Assembly (NCBI GenBank): GCA_028284675.1
Contig: JANQRI010000007.1
Coordinates: forward strand, 1 to 49,226
Direction: 5' to 3'
DNA: 49,226 bases
Origin: Gammaproteobacteria bacterium
GTDB lineage: Bacteria > Pseudomonadota > Gammaproteobacteria > HTCC5015
Shown here piece by piece: positions 1-8,300 of the stretch. The notes beneath the pieces are model-generated. The model did not search any database. It saw only the letters and a list, made by a program, of their open reading frames with translations, and was not told the DNA's origin. Both the position numbers and the translations under genes were made by a program. The number at the start of each line of letters is the position of its first letter. The stretch's first letter is position 1.

Positions 1-1
1 C

Positions 2-1414
2 GGACAAATTAACCAGGTCAGCACCACGCATAACAGTCAAACGCAGATACTGGCCGATCCGATCACCTACCGGCCCTTTGGTGCCCTGCAGCAGGCGACC
101 CTGGGCAACGGCCTAATGCTGAACTATCATTACGACATGGACGCACGGCTGAACCAGCAGACTACCTCCGGAGTTTTAGAGCACACTTATGCCTACGATC
201 TCAACAGCAACATCGAGCAAATCACCTGGCCCCTCAACACAGCGGAAAACCAAACCCTCAGTTACGATGCACTCGATCGATTAATCCAGGCTGACAGCCC
301 GGCAGCGAACCACAGTTATGCCTATGACCCCACCGGCAACCGGCTGAGTAAAACAGGCAACGGCCAAACTGACACGTACATGTATATCCAAAATACCCAC
401 CGCTTAGAAACCATCAGCGGCGCTCAAAATATAAACTACCAATACGATGCGGCCGGTAATCCCATCCAACGCAACAGCGATACCTACACCTACAACCAAG
501 CTGGCCGCTTAGAACGCATAACAACAAACAGCCAAACCATCGAGTATCGGTACAACGCCCAAGGCCAGCGGACCCTCAAACACATCACCGAAGGCAGTGA
601 TACACAAGTAACACTCTATGTCTATAACCCCGAAGGGTTACTGATTGCTGAACTGAATAACACCGGCGAAACACAGGTTGAGTACGCGTATCTCAACAGC
701 CAGCCGCTAACCCAAATCAACGCGGCCAATGAGCTTTATTACTACCACAACGATCATTTGGGCACGCCACAGAAACTTACCAACAGCCAGGGCACGCTTG
801 TTTGGGAAGCTGCTTACACGCCATTCGGACAGGCGACCGTTAACGAAGACCCGGATAACGATGGCAACTCCGTCACACAAAACATACGGTTTCCGGGACA
901 GTATTATGATCAGGAGACTGGACTGCACTATAACTGGTTTAGATACTACAACCCTGAACTTGGAAGGTTTCACACTGCTGACCCAATAGGCTTAAAAGGA
1001 AATGACCTGAATTTATATGCTTACGTATGGAGCAATCCAATTAACTTTATTGATCCACTAGGCTTGTATGGTACAAAGAGTTGTTCTTACTATGGTCAAG
1101 CATGTCAAGCGAATGGGGGAACTTATGAATGCAAAGTTGCGCCAGCGTTGTGTCCTAAATTTCCGGACAATAATGCATCTAATGGAAAAGATGAAGCAAT
1201 TGGTAATTGGTCTGAGTGTGCTAGACAATGTTTACAAGAAAAACACAAAGCTCGCATGCCACGACCTCTAGAATGTAGCCCAGACAACAACATAGCCCCT
1301 AGAGATAATGTACAAGACCATATGGACTGTTGGGCGGGTTGTACAAAGAACCCAGAGAATCCCTATGATTCATCTGGTCCGGATTTACCTGATGGATTTC
1401 CCAAATTATATTAA
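2..1414 (+). CDS. Rhs/YD-repeat polymorphic toxin, 3' part (5' end outside window)
   Basis: The frame is open from base 2, so this is the C-terminal part of a longer gene. YD repeats of the type YDxxGNxxxxxT recur up to about base 730, followed by the Rhs-associated core with YHNDHLGTPQKLT, GQYYDQETGLHYNWFRYY and the boundary DPIGLKGNDLNLYAYVWSNP ... DPLGL at about 1057. After DPLGL comes a separate tail of about 115 residues with ten cysteines, including CSYYGQAC, CARQC and CWAGC, and no homology I can assign to a catalytic fold. In the family the core forms a shell that encapsulates a variable C-terminal toxin. The tail is more AT-rich than the core, as expected for an exchanged tip. The stop overlaps the next start (TAATG). 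Family call is secure; the tail activity is unknown. Confidence 0.9.
   Translation, partial: GQINQVSTTHNSQTQILADPITYRPFGALQQATLGNGLMLNYHYDMDARLNQQTTSGVLEHTYAYDLNSNIEQITWPLNTAENQTLSYDALDRLIQADSPAANHSYAYDPTGNRLSKTGNGQTDTYMYIQNTHRLETISGAQNINYQYDAAGNPIQRNSDTYTYNQAGRLERITTNSQTIEYRYNAQGQRTLKHITEGSDTQVTLYVYNPEGLLIAELNNTGETQVEYAYLNSQPLTQINAANELYYYHNDHLGTPQKLTNSQGTLVWEAAYTPFGQATVNEDPDNDGNSVTQNIRFPGQYYDQETGLHYNWFRYYNPELGRFHTADPIGLKGNDLNLYAYVWSNPINFIDPLGLYGTKSCSYYGQACQANGGTYECKVAPALCPKFPDNNASNGKDEAIGNWSECARQCLQEKHKARMPRPLECSPDNNIAPRDNVQDHMDCWAGCTKNPENPYDSSGPDLPDGFPKLY
734..955 (+). repeat. Rhs core segment, copy A of a duplicated 222-bp block
   Basis: This stretch, coding for LYYYHNDHLG through FRYYNP, recurs with the same length at 1890-2111. 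The two copies differ at scattered, mostly synonymous sites, with no indels between them. Such duplications are the substrate for tip exchange by recombination in Rhs loci. Confidence 0.8.
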
Positions 1415-1866
1415 TGAATTTATGGATAAATAATATGCAAAAACAACATGTCAAATTTCTGTATGTGCTTTTTTGTGCTTTTGTATCTTTCGATATTGTG
1501 CTTCTTGTGTACTCTACAGAGTATAGGGATTTCTTTGGAGTAACAGAGAACTTGTATGGAGCGATATGGAGAGTTATTCCTAATATCGTAATGTTATTTA
1601 TTTATGGCTTAGCTTTTTGGAAAGCAAGACAAGGCATTTATTATTCACGTGCTATGTTATGGCATGGAGTAATTTTTATTTTGCTAGGGTTTGTTATGTG
1701 CATTCCTTGGGGGGGTTACTTTTTAGCTCCATTCTCTCCAATTGGCTTGCCATATTTAAGTTCTATTCTGTGGGTTCCACAAGGGTATTTTTTATCACTT
1801 GCTGTAGCGATAGCATTTATAGTTGCTAACGTATATCTAATACGATTTTCCAAATCAGGCCAATAG
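1414..1866 (+). CDS. Four-helix integral membrane protein, likely partner or immunity protein of the Rhs tip
   Basis: A 150-residue protein with four hydrophobic segments at roughly residues 14-34, 49-70, 80-100 and 120-145, and no signal peptide. I do not recognise a named family. Its ATG overlaps the stop of the Rhs gene by one base, so translation is probably coupled. Position directly after an Rhs tip is where the cognate immunity gene normally lies, and a membrane-embedded immunity protein would fit a toxin acting at or across the inner membrane. That role is inferred from position only. The gene is strongly AT-rich compared with the Rhs core upstream. Confidence 0.7.
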   Translation: MNLWINNMQKQHVKFLYVLFCAFVSFDIVLLVYSTEYRDFFGVTENLYGAIWRVIPNIVMLFIYGLAFWKARQGIYYSRAMLWHGVIFILLGFVMCIPWGGYFLAPFSPIGLPYLSSILWVPQGYFLSLAVAIAFIVANVYLIRFSKSGQ

Positions 1867-1889
1867 TGCGATAGCGCTCGTTTATTAAC

Positions 1890-2123
1890 CTGCGCTATTA
1901 CCATAACGACCATTTGGGTATGCCACAGAAACTCACTAACGGCCAGGGTTCGTTTTTTTGGGAAGCTGCTTACACTCCGTTCGAAATAGCGACCGTTAAT
2001 GAAGATCCCGATGGGGATGGAAATAATGTCACGCAAAACATACGCTTTACGGGACAGTATTTTGATGAAGAAACCGGATTGCACTATAACTGGAATCGAT
2101 ACTACGATCCGACAATAAATTAA
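1890..2123 (+). pseudogene. Displaced Rhs core fragment (orphan tip remnant), copy B
   Basis: The reading frame, closed upstream by TAG at 1872, encodes LRYYHNDHLGMPQKLT through NWNRYYDPT and then stops at 2121-2123. It matches 734-955 of the upstream Rhs gene along its full length but has no start region of its own. It ends just where the DPIGL boundary and a toxin domain should follow. This is the footprint of an older Rhs tip, displaced when the present tip and membrane gene were inserted between the copies. It is probably not translated as such, although a TTG at 1914 could initiate a 69-residue peptide. Confidence 0.8.
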
Positions 2124-2131
2124 GGGGCTAA

Positions 2132-2156
2132 AATTAAGGGGCCAGACCCTTTAATT
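2132..2156. repeat. Imperfect palindrome after the orphan Rhs fragment
   Basis: AATTAAGGGGCC and its near-complement ending in TTTAATT form an inverted repeat centred on base 2144, with one mismatch (2142/2146) and one G-T pair over twelve positions. The half-motif TTAAGGGGC also occurs just upstream at 2120-2128. It could act as a weak bidirectional terminator, or be a recombination scar; related AAGGGGTCAGACCCCTT motifs are common beside mobile genes in gammaproteobacteria (from memory). Confidence 0.55.
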
Positions 2157-2171
2157 GCTTTAATTGTTTAG

Positions 2172-2313
2172 TGGTTAGAAGAAAACAAGCATAGATTTCG
2201 TCCCGATCAGGTCAAAGCAACACAAAAAGCATGGGGCTGTAGGCGTAGTCGGCGCAGATAAGTCATGGCAATCAGAAGCACAATATCAATTTGGAGAAAA
2301 AGAAAATGATTGA
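2172..2313 (+). pseudogene. Possible decayed Rhs toxin tail
   Basis: Two overlapping short frames lie between the orphan Rhs core and the HEAT-repeat gene. One, starting after a stop at 2171, encodes WLEENKHRFRPDQVKATQKA. The other ends with a Gly/Val-rich piece and GEKEND before a stop at 2311-2313, which overlaps the next gene's start. The arrangement suggests the C-terminal end of a former toxin that lost its frame, but I found no domain match and short open frames occur by chance. Confidence 0.25.
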
Positions 2314-2872
2314 TGATCTTGATGGGTCTTCTTCAACTTTGAGATTACTTGCTAGCGAAGCGATTAAAAAATGGAGTTCAAGCGCTATATTGAAATTGAT
2401 TTTTGATGATGACTATATTGTTAGAACAACCGCAGCACGAGAGCTTCAGTTACGAGGAGAAAAGGAAACCTTTGATATAGTCGTCTCTTTGGTAAGCGAT
2501 GAGAGAGCCTTTGTTAGAGAGATCTGTGCGTTTATATTAGGTCAGCTTGGAACGCCAAAGATGAGTTATAAAGAACAATCATTGCCTTGCCTATTGAATC
2601 TAATTAAAGATGAATCAGTTGATGTAAGAGCTGCTGCGGCTGCTGGCTTAGGTCACATATCATATGCTGGCATGTCAGCGGATGCAGAAGATGCTTTGTT
2701 ATTAGCCGCTAATGATACTGAAGAGGGTGTTAGAGCATGTGCAGCGTATGCTTTAGGTCATGCATCGAACTCGGATAAAATCAAGAGAGCTCTTGCTGAA
2801 CTAGGAAGTGACTCTAGCGAGGATGTTCGTTCATGTGCTGAGTTAGGTGCTGAACTGTTGTCAGGAAGATGA
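2306..2872 (+). CDS. HEAT-repeat protein, probable orphan immunity protein
   Basis: About 188 residues made of repeated two-helix units such as VRTTAARELQLRG, VREICAFILGQLG, VRAAAAAGLGHIS and VRACAAYALGHAS, the signature of HEAT/PBS-lyase-like repeats. The start chosen is ATG 2306, which has GGAG at 2293-2296 nine bases upstream; a TTG at 2291 is also in frame but lacks a ribosome site. HEAT-like solenoids occur among immunity proteins of polymorphic toxins, and the gene follows an Rhs core fragment. Immunity function is inferred from context; a general scaffold role is equally possible. AT-rich like the other Rhs-associated inserts. Confidence 0.75.
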   Translation: MIDDLDGSSSTLRLLASEAIKKWSSSAILKLIFDDDYIVRTTAARELQLRGEKETFDIVVSLVSDERAFVREICAFILGQLGTPKMSYKEQSLPCLLNLIKDESVDVRAAAAAGLGHISYAGMSADAEDALLLAANDTEEGVRACAAYALGHASNSDKIKRALAELGSDSSEDVRSCAELGAELLSGR

Positions 2873-3007
2873 TCAAAAATTTAAATGGAGTAGCTTAAAC
2901 ATAACTCACTATGCTTCATTAAGGTTTTCCAGTTAAACAAAAATGCGCATCAGGTGATCAGTGGAGTTCTCTCAAAAATATATACCTAAATTTCCGGGTG
3001 GGCTTCC

Positions 3008-4618
3008 TTATAACCGGCAGGTTATCGGGTAACGCCGTTCGCGGCCGAATGCGCGTTTGGTGATTTTAACCCCCGGCGCCGCTTGCCGGCGCTTATATTC
3101 ATTCAGGTTTACTTTTCTGACCACTTCGAGCACTACATCGGCATCAAAACCAATAGAAATAATCGACTCGACGGATTTTTCCTGCTCCAGATACAACTCC
3201 AGTATTTCATCCAGCACCGCATATGGCGGCAGGCTGTCTTCATCTTTCTGGTCCGGTGCAAGTTCGGCCGACGGCGGGCGTTCGATAATACGCCTGGGTA
3301 TAATCTCTTTATTGCGGTTAATGTATTCGCACAGACGATACACCCAGGTTTTGCTGACATCTTTTAACGGTGCAAAACCGCCGGCCATATCACCATATAA
3401 GGTTGCATAACCGACCGCCATTTCACTCTTGTTGCCGGTCGCCAGCACGAGCCGGCGTTTTTTGTTTGAGATAGCCATCAGTATCACACCGCGACAACGG
3501 GCCTGAATATTTTCTTCTGTAGTATCCGGCGCATAACCCTGCAGGCTGGATTGCAGTGACCCCAGGAAGCTTTGCAACGCCGGCTCGATCGAAATTTCCT
3601 GATAATGCACGCCCAGATTTTCAGCCAGTTTTGCTGCATCTTCCAGGCTGATTTTGGAGGTATACCGGGACGGCATCATCACCGCTTCGACCTGCTCCGC
3701 CCCAAGCGCCTCGACCGCAACAGCCAGTGTTAGCGCCGAATCGATACCCCCGGACAAGCCAAGGACCACACCCTGAAAACCATTCTTGCTGACATAATCT
3801 TTTACGGCCAGTGACAATGCCCGATAGACTTCGGCGATATCCTCTTCCTGCGTTGCCACCGGAATAACCGGTTCGATGCCTTTTGCACTAAACTCAACCA
3901 CACCGAGGCTCTCAACAAAGCCGGGCGCCTGATAAACCACATCGCCGGTCTTGTTAACTGCCATTGAATGGCCATCAAACACCAGCTCATCCTGGCCACC
4001 AACAAGGTTTACATAAACAATCGGCACTCTGCTCTCTTCGCAGCGTTGCAGCAGTGCCGCCTTACGTTCACCGGGTTTGCCAATATGATAGGGCGAAGCA
4101 TTAATATTTAAAATCAGCTCTGCACCTGCCGCAACGGTGGAACTTACCGGCTCGGGCTGCCAGATATCCTCACAGATGCTGATACCAATATTGTTGCCCT
4201 TTACCTGCACGATACCGTTCTTGGCACCGGGCTCAAAATAACGCTTTTCATCAAATACGCCGTAATTCGGTAGCACCTGCTTGTCGTAAATATGCTGTAT
4301 CGCACCACCGGTTAAATAAGCCGCGGAATTGTAGATATTATTTTCCACCTGACGCGGATAACCGAGCAGTACCGATATTTCGACGGCCTGTTCCGCGAGC
4401 TCTTGTAAATACCCGGCAGCTTGCAGTACAAAACCTTCACGAAACAACAGATCTTCGGGCGGATATCCGGTTAACGCGAGTTCCGGAAACACTATTAAAT
4501 CAGCCTGATAATCATAAACCGCCGAGTCGATATACTGCTCTATCTTTCGACTGTTATTCTCCAGGTCACCGACCAAAGGATTGATCTGCGCGAGCGCAAT
4601 TTTGATTGAATTCGGCAT
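3008..4618 (-). CDS. nadE: Glutamine-dependent NAD+ synthetase
   Basis: Cytosolic enzyme converting nicotinic acid adenine dinucleotide to NAD+ with ATP, using ammonia released from glutamine. The N-terminal nitrilase-type glutaminase domain shows the Glu-Lys-Cys triad: Glu46 in VFPELALTGYP, Lys113 in YDKQVLPNYGVFDE and Cys149 in ISICEDIWQ. The C-terminal synthetase domain carries the PP-loop SGGIDS at 289-294. At 536 residues it has the usual length of the bacterial two-domain form. I start at ATG 4618 (MPNSIKIALAQINP) because family members begin at this point; an upstream ATG at 4663 would add 15 atypical residues. It is transcribed away from the pilus genes, alone in its orientation here. 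Confidence 0.95.
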   Translation of the reverse strand: MPNSIKIALAQINPLVGDLENNSRKIEQYIDSAVYDYQADLIVFPELALTGYPPEDLLFREGFVLQAAGYLQELAEQAVEISVLLGYPRQVENNIYNSAAYLTGGAIQHIYDKQVLPNYGVFDEKRYFEPGAKNGIVQVKGNNIGISICEDIWQPEPVSSTVAAGAELILNINASPYHIGKPGERKAALLQRCEESRVPIVYVNLVGGQDELVFDGHSMAVNKTGDVVYQAPGFVESLGVVEFSAKGIEPVIPVATQEEDIAEVYRALSLAVKDYVSKNGFQGVVLGLSGGIDSALTLAVAVEALGAEQVEAVMMPSRYTSKISLEDAAKLAENLGVHYQEISIEPALQSFLGSLQSSLQGYAPDTTEENIQARCRGVILMAISNKKRRLVLATGNKSEMAVGYATLYGDMAGGFAPLKDVSKTWVYRLCEYINRNKEIIPRRIIERPPSAELAPDQKDEDSLPPYAVLDEILELYLEQEKSVESIISIGFDADVVLEVVRKVNLNEYKRRQAAPGVKITKRAFGRERRYPITCRL

Positions 4619-4746
4619 TGTTTGTTTTTTGGCCTCAAAGTATCGTGGGCTACCACCAGGCATATTATAAACATAAACAGTCTTATCCCTGATATTATAT
4701 TGACGTGTTTAGCATACAAGCGAGAAACTGATTGGCAGCAAGCTGA

Positions 4747-4774
4747 TTGCACCGAACAGCCGGACGACTATAAT
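4747..4774 (+). promoter_or_regulatory. Likely sigma-70 promoter ahead of the PP0621-type gene
   Basis: A perfect TATAAT at 4769-4774 is preceded, after 16 bases, by TTGCAC at 4747-4752. Transcription would begin near 4781, 28 bases before the ATG at 4809. The run of same-strand genes 4809-8121 has no better promoter, so this may serve pilSR as well. Confidence 0.5.
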
Positions 4775-4808
4775 TGTACTTTCACTCACATTTTAATGAT
4801 CGACCTTA

Positions 4809-5048
4809 ATGCGCATACTTATTCTGCTTTTTGCGGTTATTATACTGATACTGGCGATACGCAGCCTTTTTATTAAACCGGCAAAAAACAAGCCTTCGAA
4901 ACCACCGGCCCTTGGCGAGAAAATGGTGTCCTGCGCAGTCTGCGGGATACATGTACCGGAATCGAATGCACTGAGACTGAAGGAACATTTTTTTTGCAGC
5001 GAAGAGCATCTTCAGGAATGGAAGGAGTCGCTGAAAAATGAATCCTGA
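4809..5048 (+). CDS. Small membrane-anchored protein, PP0621 family
   Basis: A 79-residue protein with one N-terminal hydrophobic helix (residues 2-22), a Lys/Pro-rich linker and a small cysteine-bearing module: CAVC, then HFFCSEEHLQEW, which resembles a short treble-clef or zinc-ribbon half. Proteins of this shape, named PP0621 family, are commonly found directly upstream of pilS in gammaproteobacteria; I recall the family by architecture and position. Function is unknown. It is followed after 23 bases by pilS and is probably cotranscribed with it. Confidence 0.75.
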   Translation: MRILILLFAVIILILAIRSLFIKPAKNKPSKPPALGEKMVSCAVCGIHVPESNALRLKEHFFCSEEHLQEWKESLKNES

Positions 5049-5071
5049 TCTTCAACACAAAGGCCAAAGGT

Positions 5072-6751
5072 TTGATTAATCGCTTTTTTGAATCATTGAT
5101 AAACCAGTTGACCACGGCTGTCAGCACACCGGTATATACGCTGGAAGTCACACCGTGGTACCCGGTCAGGCTACTCGCGCTTTACCGGCTGTTTATTGCG
5201 ATATTGCTGGCCAGCCTTTTTTTCAGTGAAGTCGCCACTGACACCCTGGGCAGAATCAACCCGGCACTGTTTGCACTCAGCTCACTGGTTTATCTCGGCC
5301 TGTCCATTCTATGGTTAATATCCACACGCTTGCGCAAAACGCATTATCAGTCCCAGGTTTATGTGCAGATCACCACGGATATCGTGTTACTCACTTTAAT
5401 GGCCCATGCCAGTGGCGGTTTCAGAAGCGGCCTGGGTATTCTGCTGATCGTCAACATCGGCAGCGCGGTTCTGCTATTAAAAGGCATGGCCGGTTTTTTC
5501 TTTGCCGCACTGGGTTCAATACTGATTTTACTTGCGCAGTTTTATACACACCTGTCGACTGGCAACCCGGCTGATTCCTATCCACAAATCGGTGCGCTGG
5601 GTGCAGCATTATTCGGTACCGCTGCGCTGATGCTGATATTGAAGCGCCGGGTACATGAGAGTGAGCTGCTTGCCGAACAGCGCGGCCTGGATATCGAAAA
5701 CCTCGCGCAACTGAATGAACAAATTATCCAGCAAATGCAAAACGGCGTCGTCGTGGTCGACGATGATTTGCAAATCCGTCTGATTAACCGCGCTGCGAAA
5801 ATGCAGCTGGGCCTGCGCGATTGCAAACCGCCGGAACCCCTTGAGGAAACCTCAAAAGAACTGGCAGTGCGATTTAATATATGGAACAACGCACCCCATG
5901 AGAAAGCGGCAAGAATTCGTTCCCCCGGCAGCCCGTTTGAACTGCAACCGCATTTTACCGAACTGGGCCCGCAGGGCTCTGCCGGCACACTGATTATACT
6001 GGAAGACACAACCCCTTATTCGCGGGAGTTTCAAAATATCAAACTGGCCTCACTGGGTCGCCTGACCGCGAGTATCGCGCATGAGATTCGCAACCCATTA
6101 TCTGCCATTCAGCATGCCTCACAACTTCTGGCCGAATCGACCGAATTAGATGAAAACGATAAGCGCTTAACCGAAATTATTAATCAACAAACCGAGCGCA
6201 TGAACACGATCATCGAAAACATCATGCAACTGTCGCGCAAAGAAAACATTCATCCGGTTAACATTCCATTGAATAAATGGCTGGCTGATTTTAAAGAAGA
6301 GTTTTGTGCACATAATTCAATGGACGCTGATGATATGCGCATCGAGTTGAATACCGATGATGCGAATGCGTATTTCGATCCCACACAATTGCATCAAGTT
6401 ATCTGGAATCTATGCCGCAATAGTTTAAAATACGGTCGGAATAGTGACGACCAAACAGCCATCAGCCTGGTTTGTGCGTTTGACCCGGCCTTTAATGCGG
6501 CATACCTGGAAGTAATCGACTATGGGCAAGGCGTACCTGAAAACATTCAGGATCAAATTTTCGAGCCGTTTTATTCAAGCGGCAATGCGAGCCCGGGACT
6601 AGGATTATATATCGTGCGGGAGCTTTGTGAATTTAATCAGGCGCAGATACGCTATATTGACCGCAAAACCCATCGCGGCGCAATCTTCAGAATTCAGTTT
6701 GCAAACCCTCTACAACTCGAAACCGACTATCGACAGGCAATGCAACAATGA
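5072..6751 (+). CDS. pilS: Sensor histidine kinase PilS
   Basis: Inner-membrane kinase of the two-component system controlling pilin expression. About six hydrophobic segments fill residues 34-190, followed by a PAS-like region (210-310). The HisKA domain carries the phospho-acceptor His337 in IAHEIRNPLSAIQH, and the ATPase domain has the N box (VIWNLCRNSLKYG), DYGQGVPE and GLGLYIVREL. A TTG start at 5072 is used: no in-frame ATG lies near, and AAAGG precedes it. The stop overlaps the pilR start (ATGA), so the pair is translationally coupled. In pseudomonads PilS also senses PilA levels in the membrane; this is family knowledge. Confidence 0.93.
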   Translation: MINRFFESLINQLTTAVSTPVYTLEVTPWYPVRLLALYRLFIAILLASLFFSEVATDTLGRINPALFALSSLVYLGLSILWLISTRLRKTHYQSQVYVQITTDIVLLTLMAHASGGFRSGLGILLIVNIGSAVLLLKGMAGFFFAALGSILILLAQFYTHLSTGNPADSYPQIGALGAALFGTAALMLILKRRVHESELLAEQRGLDIENLAQLNEQIIQQMQNGVVVVDDDLQIRLINRAAKMQLGLRDCKPPEPLEETSKELAVRFNIWNNAPHEKAARIRSPGSPFELQPHFTELGPQGSAGTLIILEDTTPYSREFQNIKLASLGRLTASIAHEIRNPLSAIQHASQLLAESTELDENDKRLTEIINQQTERMNTIIENIMQLSRKENIHPVNIPLNKWLADFKEEFCAHNSMDADDMRIELNTDDANAYFDPTQLHQVIWNLCRNSLKYGRNSDDQTAISLVCAFDPAFNAAYLEVIDYGQGVPENIQDQIFEPFYSSGNASPGLGLYIVRELCEFNQAQIRYIDRKTHRGAIFRIQFANPLQLETDYRQAMQQ

Positions 6752-8121
6752 GCAAACCGAAGATCCTGATCGTAGATGACGAACCCGATATCTGTGAGTT
6801 ACTGGAAATCACGCTGGGGCGGATGAATCTTGATACCTGCTCAGCACAAAATCTGCAAAACGCCAAAGCATTGCTCGACTCGGAAAAATTTGATCTCTGT
6901 CTGACCGATATGCGCCTGCCGGATGGTGACGGTCTGGACCTGGTTGATCTTATTCAAACAAACCACCCCGATACCCTGGTTGCGGTTATCACTGCTCACG
7001 GCAATATGGAAGCCGCAATTCGCGCACTGAAGTCAGGCGCCTTTGATTTTATTTCCAAGCCGGTGGACCTGAAAAATCTACGCCAACTGATCGCCTCGGC
7101 GTTAAAGCTACAACACGCCGACAACTCGGAAAAGCCGGCAAGCAAACCGTCATTGGATCTACTCGGCGAATCCATCATTATTAAAAACCTGAAATCCACC
7201 ATCGACAAACTCGCCCGCAGCCAGGCACCGGTTTATATCCATGGAGAATCCGGAACCGGTAAAGAACTGGTGGCCCGCCTGATTCATGAGAAAAGTGCGC
7301 GGCGGGATAAACCATTTGTCCCGGTAAACTGCAGCGCGATTCCCGGAGAACTGATGGAGAGCGAGTTTTTTGGTCATTTAAAAGGCAGTTTTACCGGCGC
7401 ACATGCGGATAAACAGGGCCTGTTTGCAGCTGCCGACGGCAGCAGCTTGTTTTTGGATGAAATTGCCGAGCTGCCACTCGCGATGCAGGTTAAATTACTA
7501 CGCGCAATTCAGGAGCGCACCATCCGCCCGGTCGGCAGCGCGGTGGAAGTCCCGGTTGATGTCCGGATCATCAGCGCCACACATAAGAATCTTGACCAGC
7601 TGGTTGCGGACGGCAGTTTTCGCCAGGATCTCTACTATCGAATCAATGTCATTCAGGCAAACTCCCCCAGTCTGCGGGAACGCCCGGAAGATATTCCACT
7701 ACTCGCAGCGCATATTCTCGATAAGCTTTCCGAGAAACACGGCATCGGGGAAAAACAGCTGGCGCAAAGCGCGTTGGAAACATTACGCGGCTACAGCTTT
7801 CCGGGTAATGTCCGCGAGCTGGAAAACATATTGGAACGTGCGGCCACGTTAAGTGAAAACAGTATTATTACTGATGCAGATCTGCAATTACCTGAAGCGC
7901 CACGATTTGCCGCTACGGAAACCAATACAGCCGAACCCGGCGGCAACGAGCCGCCGCCCGCCCAGGAAACCGCACTGGATGAAATGCTGGTCAAGCAGGA
8001 ACGCGAATCGATCAAAAACGCGCTGGAACAAACCCGCTGGAACAAGACCAAGGCTGCTGAGCTGCTGGGAATCAGCTTCCGCCAGCTACGCTATAGGATA
8101 AAAAAACTGGATATCGAGTAG
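6748..8121 (+). CDS. pilR: Sigma-54-dependent response regulator PilR
   Basis: NtrC-type activator. The receiver domain has the acidic pocket DDEPD and phospho-acceptor Asp54 in LCLTDMRLPDGDG. The AAA+ domain has Walker A GESGTGKE (166-173), the sigma-54 contact loop as GSFTGA (213-218, Ala to Ser as in other PilR proteins) and LFLDEIAELP. A Fis-type helix-turn-helix with KTKAAELLGISFRQLRYRIKKL closes the 457 residues. Phosphorylated by PilS, it would drive pilA from the sigma-54 promoter found 100 bases downstream of its stop. Confidence 0.95.
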   Translation: MSKPKILIVDDEPDICELLEITLGRMNLDTCSAQNLQNAKALLDSEKFDLCLTDMRLPDGDGLDLVDLIQTNHPDTLVAVITAHGNMEAAIRALKSGAFDFISKPVDLKNLRQLIASALKLQHADNSEKPASKPSLDLLGESIIIKNLKSTIDKLARSQAPVYIHGESGTGKELVARLIHEKSARRDKPFVPVNCSAIPGELMESEFFGHLKGSFTGAHADKQGLFAAADGSSLFLDEIAELPLAMQVKLLRAIQERTIRPVGSAVEVPVDVRIISATHKNLDQLVADGSFRQDLYYRINVIQANSPSLRERPEDIPLLAAHILDKLSEKHGIGEKQLAQSALETLRGYSFPGNVRELENILERAATLSENSIITDADLQLPEAPRFAATETNTAEPGGNEPPPAQETALDEMLVKQERESIKNALEQTRWNKTKAAELLGISFRQLRYRIKKLDIE

Positions 8122-8122
8122 C

Positions 8123-8147
8123 GTGTCTACTAGTGACAAAACATGTC
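8123..8147 (+). promoter_or_regulatory. Candidate PilR upstream activating site
   Basis: GTGTC (8123-8127) and GACA (8135-8138) form an inverted TGTC-N7-GACA, followed by a further ATGTC (8143-8147). These lie about 100-125 bases before the predicted pilA start point. PilR of P. aeruginosa is known to bind clustered (C/G)TGTC motifs at a similar distance. Binding here is inferred. Confidence 0.45.
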
Positions 8148-8167
8148 AATAAACTACACCTAAACCC

Positions 8168-8205
8168 ACCCGGTGACCGGGTAAATACTGCTGTTTACCG
8201 GTAAA
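8168..8205. repeat. Two adjacent palindromes between pilR and the pilA promoter
   Basis: ACCCGGTGACCGGGT (8168-8182) has 7-bp arms around one base, and TTTACCGGTAAA (8194-8205) is a perfect 12-bp palindrome. They lie 50-80 bases upstream of the predicted pilA start. No U tract follows, so they are not a terminator. An operator role is possible but unassigned. Confidence 0.5.
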
Positions 8206-8222
8206 ACCCGTAATTTCCTAAC

Positions 8223-8238
8223 TGGCACGATTTCTGCT
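8223..8238 (+). promoter_or_regulatory. Sigma-54 (-24/-12) promoter of pilA
   Basis: TGGCACGATTTCTGCT has GG at 8224-8225 and GC at 8236-8237, exactly 12 bases apart, matching TGGCACG-N4-TTGCW except at one base of the -12 element. The start point would fall near 8249, giving a leader of about 50 bases before pilA. PilR, encoded just upstream, is the expected activator. Confidence 0.85.
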
Positions 8239-8300
8239 CCTACCCTGGGTGCCGACGACAGATTTTTTTTAATTTTTTTGATTAATATATGGAGAATGCA

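Noticed and set aside
3008..4618. Long open frames opposite nadE and other genes
   Set aside because: They are alternate-frame shadows of well-supported genes with no ribosome sites or family resemblance.
4619..4663. Upstream ATG (4663) as the nadE start
   Set aside because: The added 15 residues are not typical of the family, which starts at the IKIALAQ segment.
8289..8300. ATG 8289 as pilA start
   Set aside because: It lies before the ribosome site GGAGA and would give an atypical leader; ATG 8301 gives the standard seven-residue leader.
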